Positions 17,441 through 25,150 of a DNA stretch of 64,000 nt are shown piece by piece; the first letter of the stretch is position 1; each line of letters opens with the position of its first letter. The position numbers and the translations under genes are program-made. The notes under the pieces are model-generated. The model searched no databases. It was given only the letters and a program-made list of their open reading frames with translations, and was not told the DNA's origin. Location: NCBI RefSeq assembly GCF_007744075.1, contig NZ_CP036266.1:248001-312000 (forward strand), written 5' to 3'. This DNA is from Gimesia chilikensis. GTDB taxonomy: Bacteria; Planctomycetota; Planctomycetia; Planctomycetales; Planctomycetaceae.

Positions 17441-18163
17441 ATGCCTGACCGGCGGAATCATCGGGGGGCACATCCCCAGGATCGGTTGCTGTTTGCGCGC
17501 GATGCGGAGCCTGATCTGCGCCGGGCGACTTCTGATCTGAACTGGCTGTTGACTCGCGGGTATGCGTCGGTCTCTGCACTCAAGCTGGTGGGGGATCGTT
17601 ATGCGTTGAACGCGCGGCAGCGGCTGGCGGTGGGCCGCTGTGCCTGTAGTGAGGAGGACGCGAACCGGCGGCAGATGTATCAGGTCGAGACGCCGGACCT
17701 TGCGGGAGCGGAACTGTGGATTGACGGGTATAACGTGTTGACGTCGCTGGAGGCGGCGCTTTCGGGCGGGGTCATTCTACTGGCCCACGATGGCTGTTTT
17801 CGGGACATGGCCAGTATGCACGGCAGCTATCGTAAAGTGGCCGAGACGATCCCTGCAATTGAGATCCTGGGCGAACTGCTGGCGGAGTGGAACGTTTCCA
17901 GTTGTCGCTGGTTGCTGGATCAGCCGGTCTCCAACAGTGGGCGTCTGAAAACGATGCTGCGGGAACTCAGTGAGGAGCGGGGCTGGAACTGGGAGATCGA
18001 CCTCGTGCCTGACCCCGACCCTGTGTTGAGTGCTGCCGACCAGATCGTGGCTTCCGCGGACAGCCAGATTCTCAACCAGGCCGGGCGGTGGTTCAACCTG
18101 GCGCGGACCGCTGTCGAAGAGCGGGTACCCGAAGCGTGGGTGGTCGATCTGTCGGGTTGCTGA
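17441..18163 (+). CDS. DUF434 domain protein, 240 aa
   Basis: The start at 17441 follows GGAGGAAAG at good spacing; a longer frame overlaps the upstream gene. The N-terminal region (ATSDLNWLLTRGYASVSALKLVGDRYAL) with ARQRLAVGRCACS is the DUF434 signature. A Rossmann-like domain follows with ELWIDGYNVLTSLEAAL, a conserved NYN/PIN-like 'DGYN' strand, and an acidic D in LLAHDGCFRDM. A nuclease-like role for the second domain is conceivable but not shown. The protein is cytoplasmic and has no signal peptide. Confidence 0.8.
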   Translation: MPDRRNHRGAHPQDRLLFARDAEPDLRRATSDLNWLLTRGYASVSALKLVGDRYALNARQRLAVGRCACSEEDANRRQMYQVETPDLAGAELWIDGYNVLTSLEAALSGGVILLAHDGCFRDMASMHGSYRKVAETIPAIEILGELLAEWNVSSCRWLLDQPVSNSGRLKTMLRELSEERGWNWEIDLVPDPDPVLSAADQIVASADSQILNQAGRWFNLARTAVEERVPEAWVVDLSGC

Positions 18164-18272
18164 TTTTTTCGTATCGGGTCGGATGCGGATCTGTTAGACT
18201 GGTGTTCGTACTTCTACTGCTGAGTTTTGGACCTGACTCTGTCCCAGAGTCTCCAGCGAGAAAGAGACCATC

Positions 18273-19220
18273 ATGGCCAACTGGTATGTGAAACGTGGTG
18301 ACCAGACAGCAGGACCCTTAACCCGGGAACGGCTGATTGAACTGGCGGCGCAGGGCAAAGTACAGGAGTCGGATCTGGTGAGAGAAGGGGAGGCGGGTGA
18401 ATTCCGACCTGCGGGTCAGATACCGGGGCTCTTGCCGGCGGAGACAGTCAGCAGTGGGAGCTCCGACTTTGAACAGACGAGTTCCACTTCCTCTGGCCCG
18501 AAGAAAAACAACACAACGCTGATTCTGGTCCTCGCGATTCTGGGAGGCGGGGGCATTCTCGTGGTCCTGGTGCTGGTGGCTCTGCTGCTACCTGCCGTTG
18601 AGCAGGCGCGCGAAGCAGCCCGGCGGTCGACTTCCAAAAACCATCTGAAGCAGATCGGCCTGGCCATGCATAACTATCACGACACGTTCGGAGTGTTTAC
18701 CCCGGGGGGGACGACCAACGTGGAAGGCAAGCCGAACCACAGCTGGCAGACATTCATTCTGCCCTTTATGGATCAGGCGCCGTTATACAATCGAATTAAC
18801 ATCCATCAACCCTGGACGACGCCGGAAAATCGCAAGCATTTTACCCAGGTCATTCCAGACTATCTGCATCCTTCCGTTGAGGAGACCGTTTCTCCAGACG
18901 GGTTGGCGCTGTCGCATTACATCGGGAACGAACTGTTGCTGGAGACCAATGGGAACACACGGTTTCGTGATATCACCGATGGCGCCTCGACTACGATCAT
19001 GGCGATTGAATCGGGAGAGGGCTTCAAGCCGTGGGGCGATCCGACCAATATCGATCATCCTGCCAACGTGATGCGAGAGGGGAGGAAGACGTCGATGGTG
19101 GGGGGTAATCATGTGCTGCTCTCCGACGGAGCGGTGCGATTTGTTTCGGAGAATATTGATCCGGATGTGTTAAAGGCGATGAGTACCCCCAACGGTGGTG
19201 AGGCCATCGGTGAATTTTGA
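18273..19220 (+). CDS. GYF_2 domain fused to a DUF1559 domain, 315 aa
   Basis: Residues 1-55 are a GYF_2 domain (WYVKRGDQTAGPLTRERLIE, later EFRPAGQIPGL). After a serine-rich linker there is one membrane helix (LILVLAILGGGGILVVLVLVALLLPA), then the DUF1559 core ([27 protein letters not shown]). The C-terminus ends IGEF like its paralogues. The prepilin cleavage site (GFTLIE) is missing, so this version is a membrane-anchored protein and not a pseudopilin. The GYF part should face the cytoplasm and the DUF1559 part the outside. An intrinsic terminator follows at 19252. Confidence 0.9.
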   Translation: MANWYVKRGDQTAGPLTRERLIELAAQGKVQESDLVREGEAGEFRPAGQIPGLLPAETVSSGSSDFEQTSSTSSGPKKNNTTLILVLAILGGGGILVVLVLVALLLPAVEQAREAARRSTSKNHLKQIGLAMHNYHDTFGVFTPGGTTNVEGKPNHSWQTFILPFMDQAPLYNRINIHQPWTTPENRKHFTQVIPDYLHPSVEETVSPDGLALSHYIGNELLLETNGNTRFRDITDGASTTIMAIESGEGFKPWGDPTNIDHPANVMREGRKTSMVGGNHVLLSDGAVRFVSENIDPDVLKAMSTPNGGEAIGEF

Positions 19221-19251
19221 GCGAACGTCAGACAACCAGTAAGAGAAGAAA

Positions 19252-19287
19252 AAGGCAGGTCTCAACTTAATGAGACCTGCCTTTTTT
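19252..19287 (+). terminator. Intrinsic terminator after the GYF-DUF1559 gene
   Basis: A 13-base-pair perfect stem (AAGGCAGGTCTCA and TGAGACCTGCCTT) with a 6-base loop, followed by a run of T. It lies about 30 bases after the stop codon. Confidence 0.9.
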
Positions 19288-19487
19288 GTTTCAACGCTGT
19301 TTCGAATGCCTGTTCGATAATCGCTGGCTCTGGCCTCTCCTTTTTTCAGAATTGTGCATTTCCGCCGCCAAGTTTGCGCTGTGCTGACGCTTGAGAGGTT
19401 GAGCACTGTTCGTCAACTGACGTCAGTATTCCCCCTTTCGTCTTTGCCTGACACATGGTTTTGCAGTTTGAATAATGAGGTATCTCT

Positions 19488-20303
19488 ATGAATTCCAGTG
19501 ATTTATGTCAGAGGTTGCGCGTTTCGGAATCGCAGTTTCGCAAAATCTGCCAGCACCTGAAGATTGCGGCCGCCGATGATATCCAGAGGACCTTTACGCC
19601 CCGGGAGATTCAGCGGCTGCAGCATTTTGTAGAGACGCGACGGTCTGCGGCTGGAAAGAAAAATGCGACAAAGATCAAAAGCAGAACACCGTCCCGCGAT
19701 TCAACAACGCCCCCCAAACCGACGCCATCTGAGAAACCACGGGTTGTTGAGCAGACCGTGTCGACAAAACCTGCCCCCGCTGAAAAGTCGGTTGAGACCA
19801 CCGCGTTACCAGCCCGGACCAGTAGTGAGCCAGAGTCGAAGACGCCCGAAGTGGTTGCCGGTCTGCCGGAATCCGAGACGGCCACAGTTCTGCTGCGGGC
19901 AATCGCATATGTGATCGATGCACTGCTGACGCTGATCCTGGCACCGCTGGTGTTGATTCCGATTCTGGGGCAGATTCTCATCGGCCTGATGCTGTGCTGC
20001 TACTGGCTGTTCCGCGATGCGGCAGGGGCCAGTCCCGGGAAACTGCTGCTGGGATTACAGGTGTCAAATAACAGTGCCGACCCGGCAAGGGTCGGGCCGC
20101 GAATCTTGCGAAATATTCCGCTGTGTATCGGGCCGTTCCTGTTTTGTATTCCGATAATCGGGTTCGTGATTGGCGTGCCGGTCGCCATTCTGGTGGTGCT
20201 GACCGAAGTGGGGATGTTGCTGATCACGGGGAGACGGATCGGCGACTTGCTGGGTGATACTTCGATTAAAACCGTTCCCAAGGTCAGACTGGTCAGTGAA
20301 TAG
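19488..20303 (+). CDS. RDD family membrane protein with an HTH-like N-terminus
   Basis: Residues 1-45 look like a MerR/HTH-type helical segment (LCQRLRVSESQFRKICQHLK, then TFTPREIQRLQHF). A basic, proline- and threonine-rich linker of about 90 residues follows. The C-terminal 130 residues are an RDD domain: RAIAYVIDALLTLIL, then GKLLLGLQV with the family's G..LLGL motif, in a bundle of three membrane helices. RDD proteins are probably membrane transport or scaffold proteins; the function here is unknown. The linker and the N-terminal segment are unusual for RDD proteins. Confidence 0.82.
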   Translation: MNSSDLCQRLRVSESQFRKICQHLKIAAADDIQRTFTPREIQRLQHFVETRRSAAGKKNATKIKSRTPSRDSTTPPKPTPSEKPRVVEQTVSTKPAPAEKSVETTALPARTSSEPESKTPEVVAGLPESETATVLLRAIAYVIDALLTLILAPLVLIPILGQILIGLMLCCYWLFRDAAGASPGKLLLGLQVSNNSADPARVGPRILRNIPLCIGPFLFCIPIIGFVIGVPVAILVVLTEVGMLLITGRRIGDLLGDTSIKTVPKVRLVSE

Positions 20304-20449
20304 CAAGCAGCCCGTTGCCTGTTGACTGCTGCCGATTCAGTCTGGTTAAGAAATCGTTGAGAATCAGTTTTATTCCGGGGTGCAGATGTGCATAATGAGA
20401 GAGACTCTTCCAATTCTGTCTACCGATCGAGATCTCTCAGGATACGGGC

Positions 20450-21034
20450 ATGCGCAACTCGGAATACCAGCGACTTCTCAACGAATCGCTGCAGGGCAAC
20501 CAGGAGGCGATCGGGCAATTACTGGATCGCCACCGGCCCTATTTGAAATTCATCACGCAACGGGCGCTGGACGGTCGTCTGCAGGCACGCGTGGATGATT
20601 CGGATATCGTGCAGCAGACCTGTCTGTCGGCGCTGCGGAACTTTCAGCAGTTCGACGGGAAAGAAGAGGCGCAATTTGTTGCCTGGTTACAGAAGATCCA
20701 TGAACGGAATATTCAGGATACCATCCGTCGACACGCGGGCGCAGAGAAGCGAGCCGTGGGTAATGAGGTCGCGGGCTCGCGTCTGGAGGGGCTGTTTCAC
20801 CTGGAAACCCTGAGTCCCTCACAAAGGGTGATGCAGGCGGAGGATGCGGTGCGGCTGGCTGAAGTGCTGGCGTCGATTCCCGCAGACCAGGGGGAAGCGG
20901 TGCGGTTAAGGCACATTGAAGGCTGGTCGCTGGCGGATCTGGAACACCACTTTGGTCGTTCGGAAACGGCGGTGGCCTCCCTGATCAAACGCGGGCTCGA
21001 AAATTTGCGCAAACGACTCAACGGTGATGCCTGA
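20450..21034 (+). CDS. ECF-type RNA polymerase sigma factor, planctomycete type
   Basis: A 194-residue sigma-70 family protein. Region 2 is seen as LDRHRPYLKFITQRALDGRL, then DDSDIVQQTCLSALRNFQQF, and region 4 as IPADQGEAVRLRHIEGWSLA, then ETAVASLIKRGLENLRKRL. There is no anti-sigma gene next to it; a PAP2 phosphatase gene lies 84 bases downstream on the same strand. Planctomycetes carry many such sigma factors and most have no known signal. Its targets cannot be inferred from the sequence. Confidence 0.93.
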   Translation: MRNSEYQRLLNESLQGNQEAIGQLLDRHRPYLKFITQRALDGRLQARVDDSDIVQQTCLSALRNFQQFDGKEEAQFVAWLQKIHERNIQDTIRRHAGAEKRAVGNEVAGSRLEGLFHLETLSPSQRVMQAEDAVRLAEVLASIPADQGEAVRLRHIEGWSLADLEHHFGRSETAVASLIKRGLENLRKRLNGDA

Positions 21035-21118
21035 GTCCGTGAGAGAGTCGGCCCTCTACCGTCGATAGAAGAGGTGTGAGGATAGAGTTTTCTTCGTGCT
21101 TTCTGCTAAACTGAAATC

Positions 21119-21904
21119 ATGTCTGAAACCGGATGGATGAAATTGTTCTCTCGGCGGCTGCTGAAATGGTTCGAGTTTGCGGTGAACTGGCTTAAAGGTC
21201 GTGAACCGCTGCTGCTGGTCTTTTTTCTGATTCTGGCCGGCTCTACCTGGGCGTTCATTGAGCTCACCGACGAGGTGCTGGAACAGGAGACCCAGGCATT
21301 CGACAAGTGGGTCATCCGTTCGATGCGACGGGCCGACGATCCGTCGATTCCCATCGGGCCGCCCTGGGTGCAGGAGATGGGCCGCGATCTGACTGCGCTG
21401 GGGGGCGTGGCGACGCTGGTCTTCTTTACGACGGTTGTGGCAGGCTATCTCTGGATCGAAGGGAAAAAACGGGTGATTCTGTTATTGCTGTTCGCTTCCC
21501 TCGGAGGGCTGCTGCTCAGTTCTGCGCTCAAGCATTTCATCAGTCGACCCCGCCCGGATGTGGTGCCGCATCTTTCGTATGTTTATACCAGCAGCTTCCC
21601 CAGTGGCCACTCGATGCTTTCGGCGGTGATCTATCTCACGCTGGGGGCACTGCTCGCGTCGGTGATTCAGCAGACCCGGGTGAAGATTTACGTGCTCTGT
21701 GTGGCGCTGCTGCTGACGCTGTTGATCGGGCTCAGTCGGATTTACCTCGGCGTGCATTACCCGACCGATGTGATTGCCGGCTGGACCGCGGGGCTGGCCT
21801 GGGCGCTGTTCTGCTGGATTCTCGCCCGCTGGTTACAGCAGCGGCACCGGATTGAAGATGCCAGTCAGACCTCAGAATCTGCTGTTGCCGACACCGAGAT
21901 CTGA
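21119..21904 (+). CDS. PAP2 superfamily membrane phosphatase, 261 aa
   Basis: All three PAP2 motifs are present: K138-x6-R145P146 (KHFISRPRP), P161SGH164, and S206R-x5-H213-x3-D217. Several membrane helices surround them. This family removes phosphate from lipids such as undecaprenyl diphosphate or phosphatidic acid. The N-terminus has a helix pair before the domain and a long lumenal loop. The stop lies 11 bases from the convergent DUF1348 gene's stop. Confidence 0.92.
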   Translation: MSETGWMKLFSRRLLKWFEFAVNWLKGREPLLLVFFLILAGSTWAFIELTDEVLEQETQAFDKWVIRSMRRADDPSIPIGPPWVQEMGRDLTALGGVATLVFFTTVVAGYLWIEGKKRVILLLLFASLGGLLLSSALKHFISRPRPDVVPHLSYVYTSSFPSGHSMLSAVIYLTLGALLASVIQQTRVKIYVLCVALLLTLLIGLSRIYLGVHYPTDVIAGWTAGLAWALFCWILARWLQQRHRIEDASQTSESAVADTEI

Positions 21905-21915
21905 CTGTCCGTCGA

Positions 21916-22377
21916 TCAGGCGACTTCCGGAATGCCTGCGTGCATCAGTGGCCGGGGACCGGAGGTGGGCCAGTGAAAACGGCGCTGGTCTGCGGGGATG
22001 GGGACGTCGTTGATGCTGGCTTCGCGGCGGCGCATGAGTCCTGCTTCGTCAAACTCCCAGAGTTCATTTCCGTAGGCGCGGAACCATTGGCCGTCTGCAT
22101 CGTGATACTCGTACTGAAAGCGAACGCCGATGCGGTTTTCCGAATAGCTCCACAGCGATTTGACGAGCCGATAATCGAGTTCCCGCTCCCATTTGCCGGC
22201 GAGGAATTCCCGGATCTGGTCGCGTCCCTGCAGAAACTGATCGCGGTTCCGCCACTCGGAATCCGGGGAGTAGGCCAGGGAGACCGTTTCAGGGTCGCGG
22301 CTGTTCCAGGCATCTTCCGCAGCACGGACTTTGGCGGTAGCGGTGGCGAAATTGAACGGGGGTTTGATGGCAGTCAT
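21916..22377 (-). CDS. DUF1348 nuclear-transport-factor-2-like protein
   Basis: A 153-residue SnoaL/NTF2-like protein. The segment [20 protein letters not shown], then [18 protein letters not shown] and the tail SINDVPI, match the DUF1348 family, which forms small cone-shaped dimers of mostly unknown catalytic role. It reads left from a promoter at 22590-22617. Two operator-like dyads of related sequence flank its leader, suggesting repressor control, probably by a TetR-type protein. No regulator gene is adjacent. Confidence 0.88.
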   Translation of the reverse strand: MTAIKPPFNFATATAKVRAAEDAWNSRDPETVSLAYSPDSEWRNRDQFLQGRDQIREFLAGKWERELDYRLVKSLWSYSENRIGVRFQYEYHDADGQWFRAYGNELWEFDEAGLMRRREASINDVPIPADQRRFHWPTSGPRPLMHAGIPEVA

Positions 22378-22411
22378 GTGTGTCTCCTGTGTTGGGTTGA
22401 AGCTGTTGTAA

Positions 22412-22425
22412 ACAGACAGGTCTGT
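22412..22425. promoter_or_regulatory. Operator-like dyad 1 in the DUF1348 leader
   Basis: ACAGAC and GTCTGT separated by two bases, followed by ATAAT. The extended sequence AGACAGGTCTGTATA matches the second site's complement at 14 of 15 positions. Confidence 0.6.
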
Positions 22426-22589
22426 ATAATATATCCTAAAAAAGAGAACGAGGCGGACCTCATTCGATGGCGTGGGTATTTGATATCAGATAATTCATAT
22501 AATGCACGAATATCGCTAAAGACATCTGACCGGGTCGAATGTCCTGCGGCTGGTTTGTCTTTGCAGTGGTCGCGTGTCTGAATAATCAA

Positions 22590-22617
22590 AGTATACAGAT
22601 CTGTCTATTTCTGTCAA
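22590..22617 (-). promoter_or_regulatory. Promoter with overlapping operator, minus strand
   Basis: On the minus strand there is TTGACA (22617-22612), a 16-base spacer and TATACT (22595-22590). The spacer contains the dyad of ACAGATCTGT (22595-22604), whose flank repeats the sequence of site 1. A repressor bound here would cover the promoter. Confidence 0.65.
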
Positions 22618-22844
22618 GGGGGTGAATTCGGGTTTCCTGTGGAGATTATTTTCGTGGTGTCTTACTCTCTGGGGTTATGAGTCTGTACTGCTGGTTTGCT
22701 GCGGTGTGATGTGAAGTGTAACAGGGGATGATCAGTCCCGGCATCTATTCATATGGACCTGAACCCTGTTGTGTACGTAGAATGCTCGCCTTACTCCGGT
22801 TTCTGGATGAAAGAAAAATCACAGTCTGTTCTCAAGGAGGAACG

Positions 22845-23383
22845 ATGTTGTTGAGTTATGGACGCTACCGGAATCGATATATTTCAGGGTTCTCAATCTT
22901 ATTCATTTGTGTTGCCGCCCTGTTTTGGGGAGAGCATTCCGCACAGGAACCCGTCAAGGCAGCGGCGGAGCAGTCTGAGGAAGAGGAAACCGGCTTTCTT
23001 GCGCTGCCCTCTGAATTCAAGCAGCCTCAGATTGAAACCATACTGATGAGCAAAATAGAGAGCCCCCCAAGGCGAATCGTCAGTGGATCGAAATTGATGA
23101 AAAGCTGGCCAATCAGTTGTGGACTCATTTGCGGTCCGCGCGTCTCAGTGAAGATGAAGAGTCTCAAATGTTTCCGCCTGGGACGCTCCCCCAATTTGCG
23201 CCTCCCTGCTACGACGCGATTGTTATTTTCAATGATCGAGAAAAAATGAATCTGGTCATGACTGCCGGTATCTCGGAGGTGCACGTTGATTCCAAAGAGA
23301 GATTGTGGCCGGTAATTCTGCTGCGGTACGATAAAAGTTTAGTCACGCGTCTCGATCAGATCTTCTTTCCTGGCGATCAATAA
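22845..23383 (+). pseudogene. Exported hypothetical protein with a frameshift at a C6 tract
   Basis: ATG 22845 follows AAGGAGG and starts a signal-peptide-like protein (MLLSYGRYRNRYISGFSILF, then ICVAALFWG). Its frame runs to KIESPP at 23058-23069, where six C bases lie at 23063-23068. Downstream, sense continues in the -1 frame: KANRQWIEIDEKLANQLW, then SARLSEDEESQMFPPGTL, ending at 23383. A seventh C would give ESPPKANRQW in one frame. Either this is an indel or sequencing error in the tract, or slippage restores the frame (C_CCC_CCA fits a -1 slippery heptamer). The joined product would be about 179 residues. Family not recognised. Confidence 0.65.
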
Positions 23384-23445
23384 AGCTCTGGTTGATGACC
23401 GGTGTTCAGCTTTATCATTCCTGAGCAAGCCGGGCAGAGGGCCGC

Positions 23446-23473
23446 TTGTCCTGGCGGATGTGGGGCGTATAAT
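23446..23473 (+). promoter_or_regulatory. Promoter of the guanidine-responsive exporter gene
   Basis: TTGTCC at 23446-23451, a 16-base spacer, and a perfect TATAAT at 23468-23473. Transcription would start near 23480, just before the riboswitch. Confidence 0.7.
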
Positions 23474-23490
23474 GCCGGGAACATTCCCAT

Positions 23491-23537
23491 TGCAGGACGA
23501 CCTGCATGTTTTTCCCGTCGGCGGGGACGACCCTGCC
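23491..23537 (+). promoter_or_regulatory. Guanidine-II (mini-ykkC) riboswitch
   Basis: Two hairpins, each with an ACGA tetraloop, the hallmark of mini-ykkC. Hairpin P1 is TGCAGG-ACGA-CCTGCA (23491-23506). Hairpin P2 is GGCGGGG-ACGA-CCCTGCC with one G-U pair (23520-23537). They are joined by a 13-base pyrimidine-rich linker. The ATG of an SMR/Gdx gene follows 20 bases later. In this class, guanidinium binding to the paired loops frees the ribosome binding site and turns on an exporter, which fits the gene. Confidence 0.92.
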
Positions 23538-23557
23538 ACAGCAGTGACAGGTGCGTT

Positions 23558-23875
23558 ATGGCATGGGTGATTCTTTTTGTGGCGGCGGTGCTGGAGATCG
23601 GCTGGGCGGTCGGGATGAAATACACGGATGGTTTCACACGGTTGTGGCCCAGTGTGCTGACCATCGGCATGATGGCGGCGAGCATGTTCCTGCTGGCCCT
23701 GGCGGTCCGCACGATTCCAGTGGGCACCGGTTACGCGGTCTGGACGGGGATCGGCGCATTAGGGACGGCGGTGCTGAGTGCCTTCCTGTTTGGTGAACCG
23801 GTCACGATTTGGCGCGGGCTCTGTCTGGTGTTGATCGTGGGTGGCGTGCTGGGGTTGAAGCTTTCGGCTTCGTGA
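23558..23875 (+). CDS. gdx: SMR family guanidinium exporter (Gdx/SugE type)
   Basis: A 105-residue protein with four membrane helices. It starts MAWVILFVAAVLEIGWAVGM, with conserved E13 and W16, then KYTDGFTRLWPSVLT, which is the SugE/Gdx pattern and not the EmrE pattern. These proteins work as antiparallel dimers and exchange guanidinium for protons. ATG 23558 is chosen because the family sequence starts there; a longer frame would run through the riboswitch. The upstream guanidine-II riboswitch strongly supports the guanidinium role. Confidence 0.94.
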   Translation: MAWVILFVAAVLEIGWAVGMKYTDGFTRLWPSVLTIGMMAASMFLLALAVRTIPVGTGYAVWTGIGALGTAVLSAFLFGEPVTIWRGLCLVLIVGGVLGLKLSAS

Positions 23876-23976
23876 GTGGCGGGCGGTATCCTGCAAGCAG
23901 AGATTCTCTTTTTGACATCTCAGCAAACTTCATGGTATGATCATGTGATCGCTACTTTCCCAGTCAGGAGACAGTC

Positions 23977-24213
23977 ATGTCAACCGGTTATCCCCCAGAG
24001 ATTCTCAAGTTCATCGAAGAAGAAATGGCCAGCGGTCATTATGAAGATGAAAGCGCCCTGGTTACAGAAGCGCTGGAGGTCTTTCGGGAGTTGAAGCAGA
24101 GACAGGCCGAGCTGAAGCAGCAGATTCAGCAGTCTCTGGAAGCCGAGAGAGAAGGCCGGGTGATGCCCCTTGATATCGATGCAATCGTTTCAGAGCTGGA
24201 ATCGTATTGTTAA
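23977..24213 (+). CDS. ParD/CopG-like ribbon-helix-helix antitoxin, orphan
   Basis: A 78-residue protein starting MSTGYPPEILKFIEEEMASG, then HYEDESALVTEALEVF, the ParD-type ribbon-helix-helix fold, followed by a coiled C-terminal helix (FRELKQRQAELKQQIQQSLE) that would bind a toxin. CAGGAGACAGTC precedes the ATG. No ParE/RelE-like gene follows; the next 340 bases hold only repeats. It may be an orphan antitoxin or a stand-alone regulator. Confidence 0.8.
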   Translation: MSTGYPPEILKFIEEEMASGHYEDESALVTEALEVFRELKQRQAELKQQIQQSLEAEREGRVMPLDIDAIVSELESYC

Positions 24214-24276
24214 TAATGATTGGCTTTCGGTTTTGCTGTGTTGTGTTTTTCTGATGTTCTCATGAGTGCTCTGCGA

Positions 24277-24323
24277 CCTCCTGTTCGCTGCGATCACCCC
24301 GAATTGCATTCGGGGATACCCGG
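24277..24323 (+). repeat. Degenerate dispersed repeat, copy 1
   Basis: CCTCCTGTTCGCTGCGATC followed by GAATTGCATTCGGG and ACCCG. A second copy lies at 27475-27520 with about 80 percent identity over the same stretch. Neither copy is in a coding frame that makes sense. Confidence 0.6.
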
Positions 24324-24330
24324 TTAATTT

Positions 24331-24406
24331 GAGCGGAATGGCGCTAGCCACCGGTAATTGGGATCCGCGCTGGAGAATATTACCGGCGGCTAGCGCCTTG
24401 CCGCTC
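24331..24406. repeat. Long inverted repeat (REP-like palindrome)
   Basis: The arms pair in three blocks: GAGCGG (24331-24336) with CCGCTC, GGCGCTAGCC (24340-24349) with GGCTAGCGCC, and CCGGTAAT (24351-24358) with ATTACCGG, around a loop of about 20 bases. The total stem is 24 pairs with two small bulges. The GGCGCTAGCC core resembles palindromic elements I recall from planctomycete genomes. It has no T-run, so it is not a plain terminator. Confidence 0.85.
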
Positions 24407-24555
24407 AGTTGGTGTTGGTGTCCGGTCTAAATAGTAAGCCAAAAGTGGCACCTAACGCGGACCGAAATTCAATCGGGGCTTACAGCTGGATCTGACTCCT
24501 ATAGAACTTTTCGATTTTGGTGATCACCATTCCGTTCCAGATTCATGTCATTGCT

Positions 24556-24993
24556 TCACAAGATGCTTTCGGGCCATTCGATTTGCTCATCCTCGATCCA
24601 CTGAATTCGTGGTGAAGGCTCTTCTGGATGATTTAAAAAATCTTCGACTGCTAACCAGGCATCGTCAGCAGATAGAAAACAACCGACTGGATACGTCAAG
24701 TCATCTAATTCTGTAAATTCAGCAAGCCTGTTTTTGTCGCGCAGAGAAAAGCAGCAATATTCAGGACAATTCGTCTTTAAATTATCACAGGTCAGTTGCA
24801 GCAGAAATCCAAAATCTGACCAATGTATAATGACAAGCGAATAATCTTTGTCAGCTTCAGATCGATAAGTTAAAACCCCATCTCCTTCCGCATCCCAGAT
24901 TTCCGGTTTGTAATCCTGAAAATATTTCTTCCACTGATCAGGCTCACAACTACCGTTGGCAAAAGTCATAAACGTATTGTGAAAGCCTGTCAT
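24556..24993 (-). CDS. Imm1-like immunity protein, 145 aa
   Basis: The C-terminal part, YPVGCFLSADDAWLAVEDFL, followed by RIQWI, matches the Imm1 family pattern (a conserved 'A..AV..FL..G..P..V.W'). The N-terminal half is beta-rich (DYSLVIIHWSDFGFLLQL). Immunity proteins of this family protect against polymorphic toxins such as CDI or Rhs toxin tips. No toxin gene is present here. It is the downstream-most gene of the minus-strand immunity-like island. Confidence 0.72.
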   Translation of the reverse strand: MTGFHNTFMTFANGSCEPDQWKKYFQDYKPEIWDAEGDGVLTYRSEADKDYSLVIIHWSDFGFLLQLTCDNLKTNCPEYCCFSLRDKNRLAEFTELDDLTYPVGCFLSADDAWLAVEDFLNHPEEPSPRIQWIEDEQIEWPESIL

Positions 24994-25150
24994 AGAACTA
25001 TTTTAAACCTTTCCTGTTTGTTGCGCTTACCCCGAAGTGCTCTGGAAAACCTGTCATCAAAAGCAATTTCGTTGACAATCCGTTTTTCCAGAGTGGCAAT
25101 CACGATACGTTTTTTGATTACTCATACGAGTTGGGCCTGCTCCTCTCAGA

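Larger units (their letters stand above)
22378..22844. other. Regulatory intergenic region of the DUF1348 gene
   Basis: About 470 bases without a convincing gene. It holds the DUF1348 promoter, two operator-like sites and a leader of about 200 bases. The rest, toward the broken gene at 22845, shows nothing clear except its AAGGAGG ribosome binding site. Confidence 0.55.
24214..24555. other. Non-coding region with repeat elements
   Basis: A degenerate dispersed repeat (24277-24323) and a long inverted repeat (24331-24406) occupy most of this stretch, which separates the orphan antitoxin from the immunity-like island on the other strand. No coding sequence is convincing. Confidence 0.6.

Noticed and set aside
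21940-22581. A 213-codon frame antisense to the DUF1348 gene
   Set aside because: It is a shadow of the DUF1348 gene and runs through its promoter and operators; the minus-strand product has clear family matches.
22431-22590. A possible TetR regulator gene between the two operator-like sites
   Set aside because: The space is only about 160 bases and neither strand encodes a helix-turn-helix protein.
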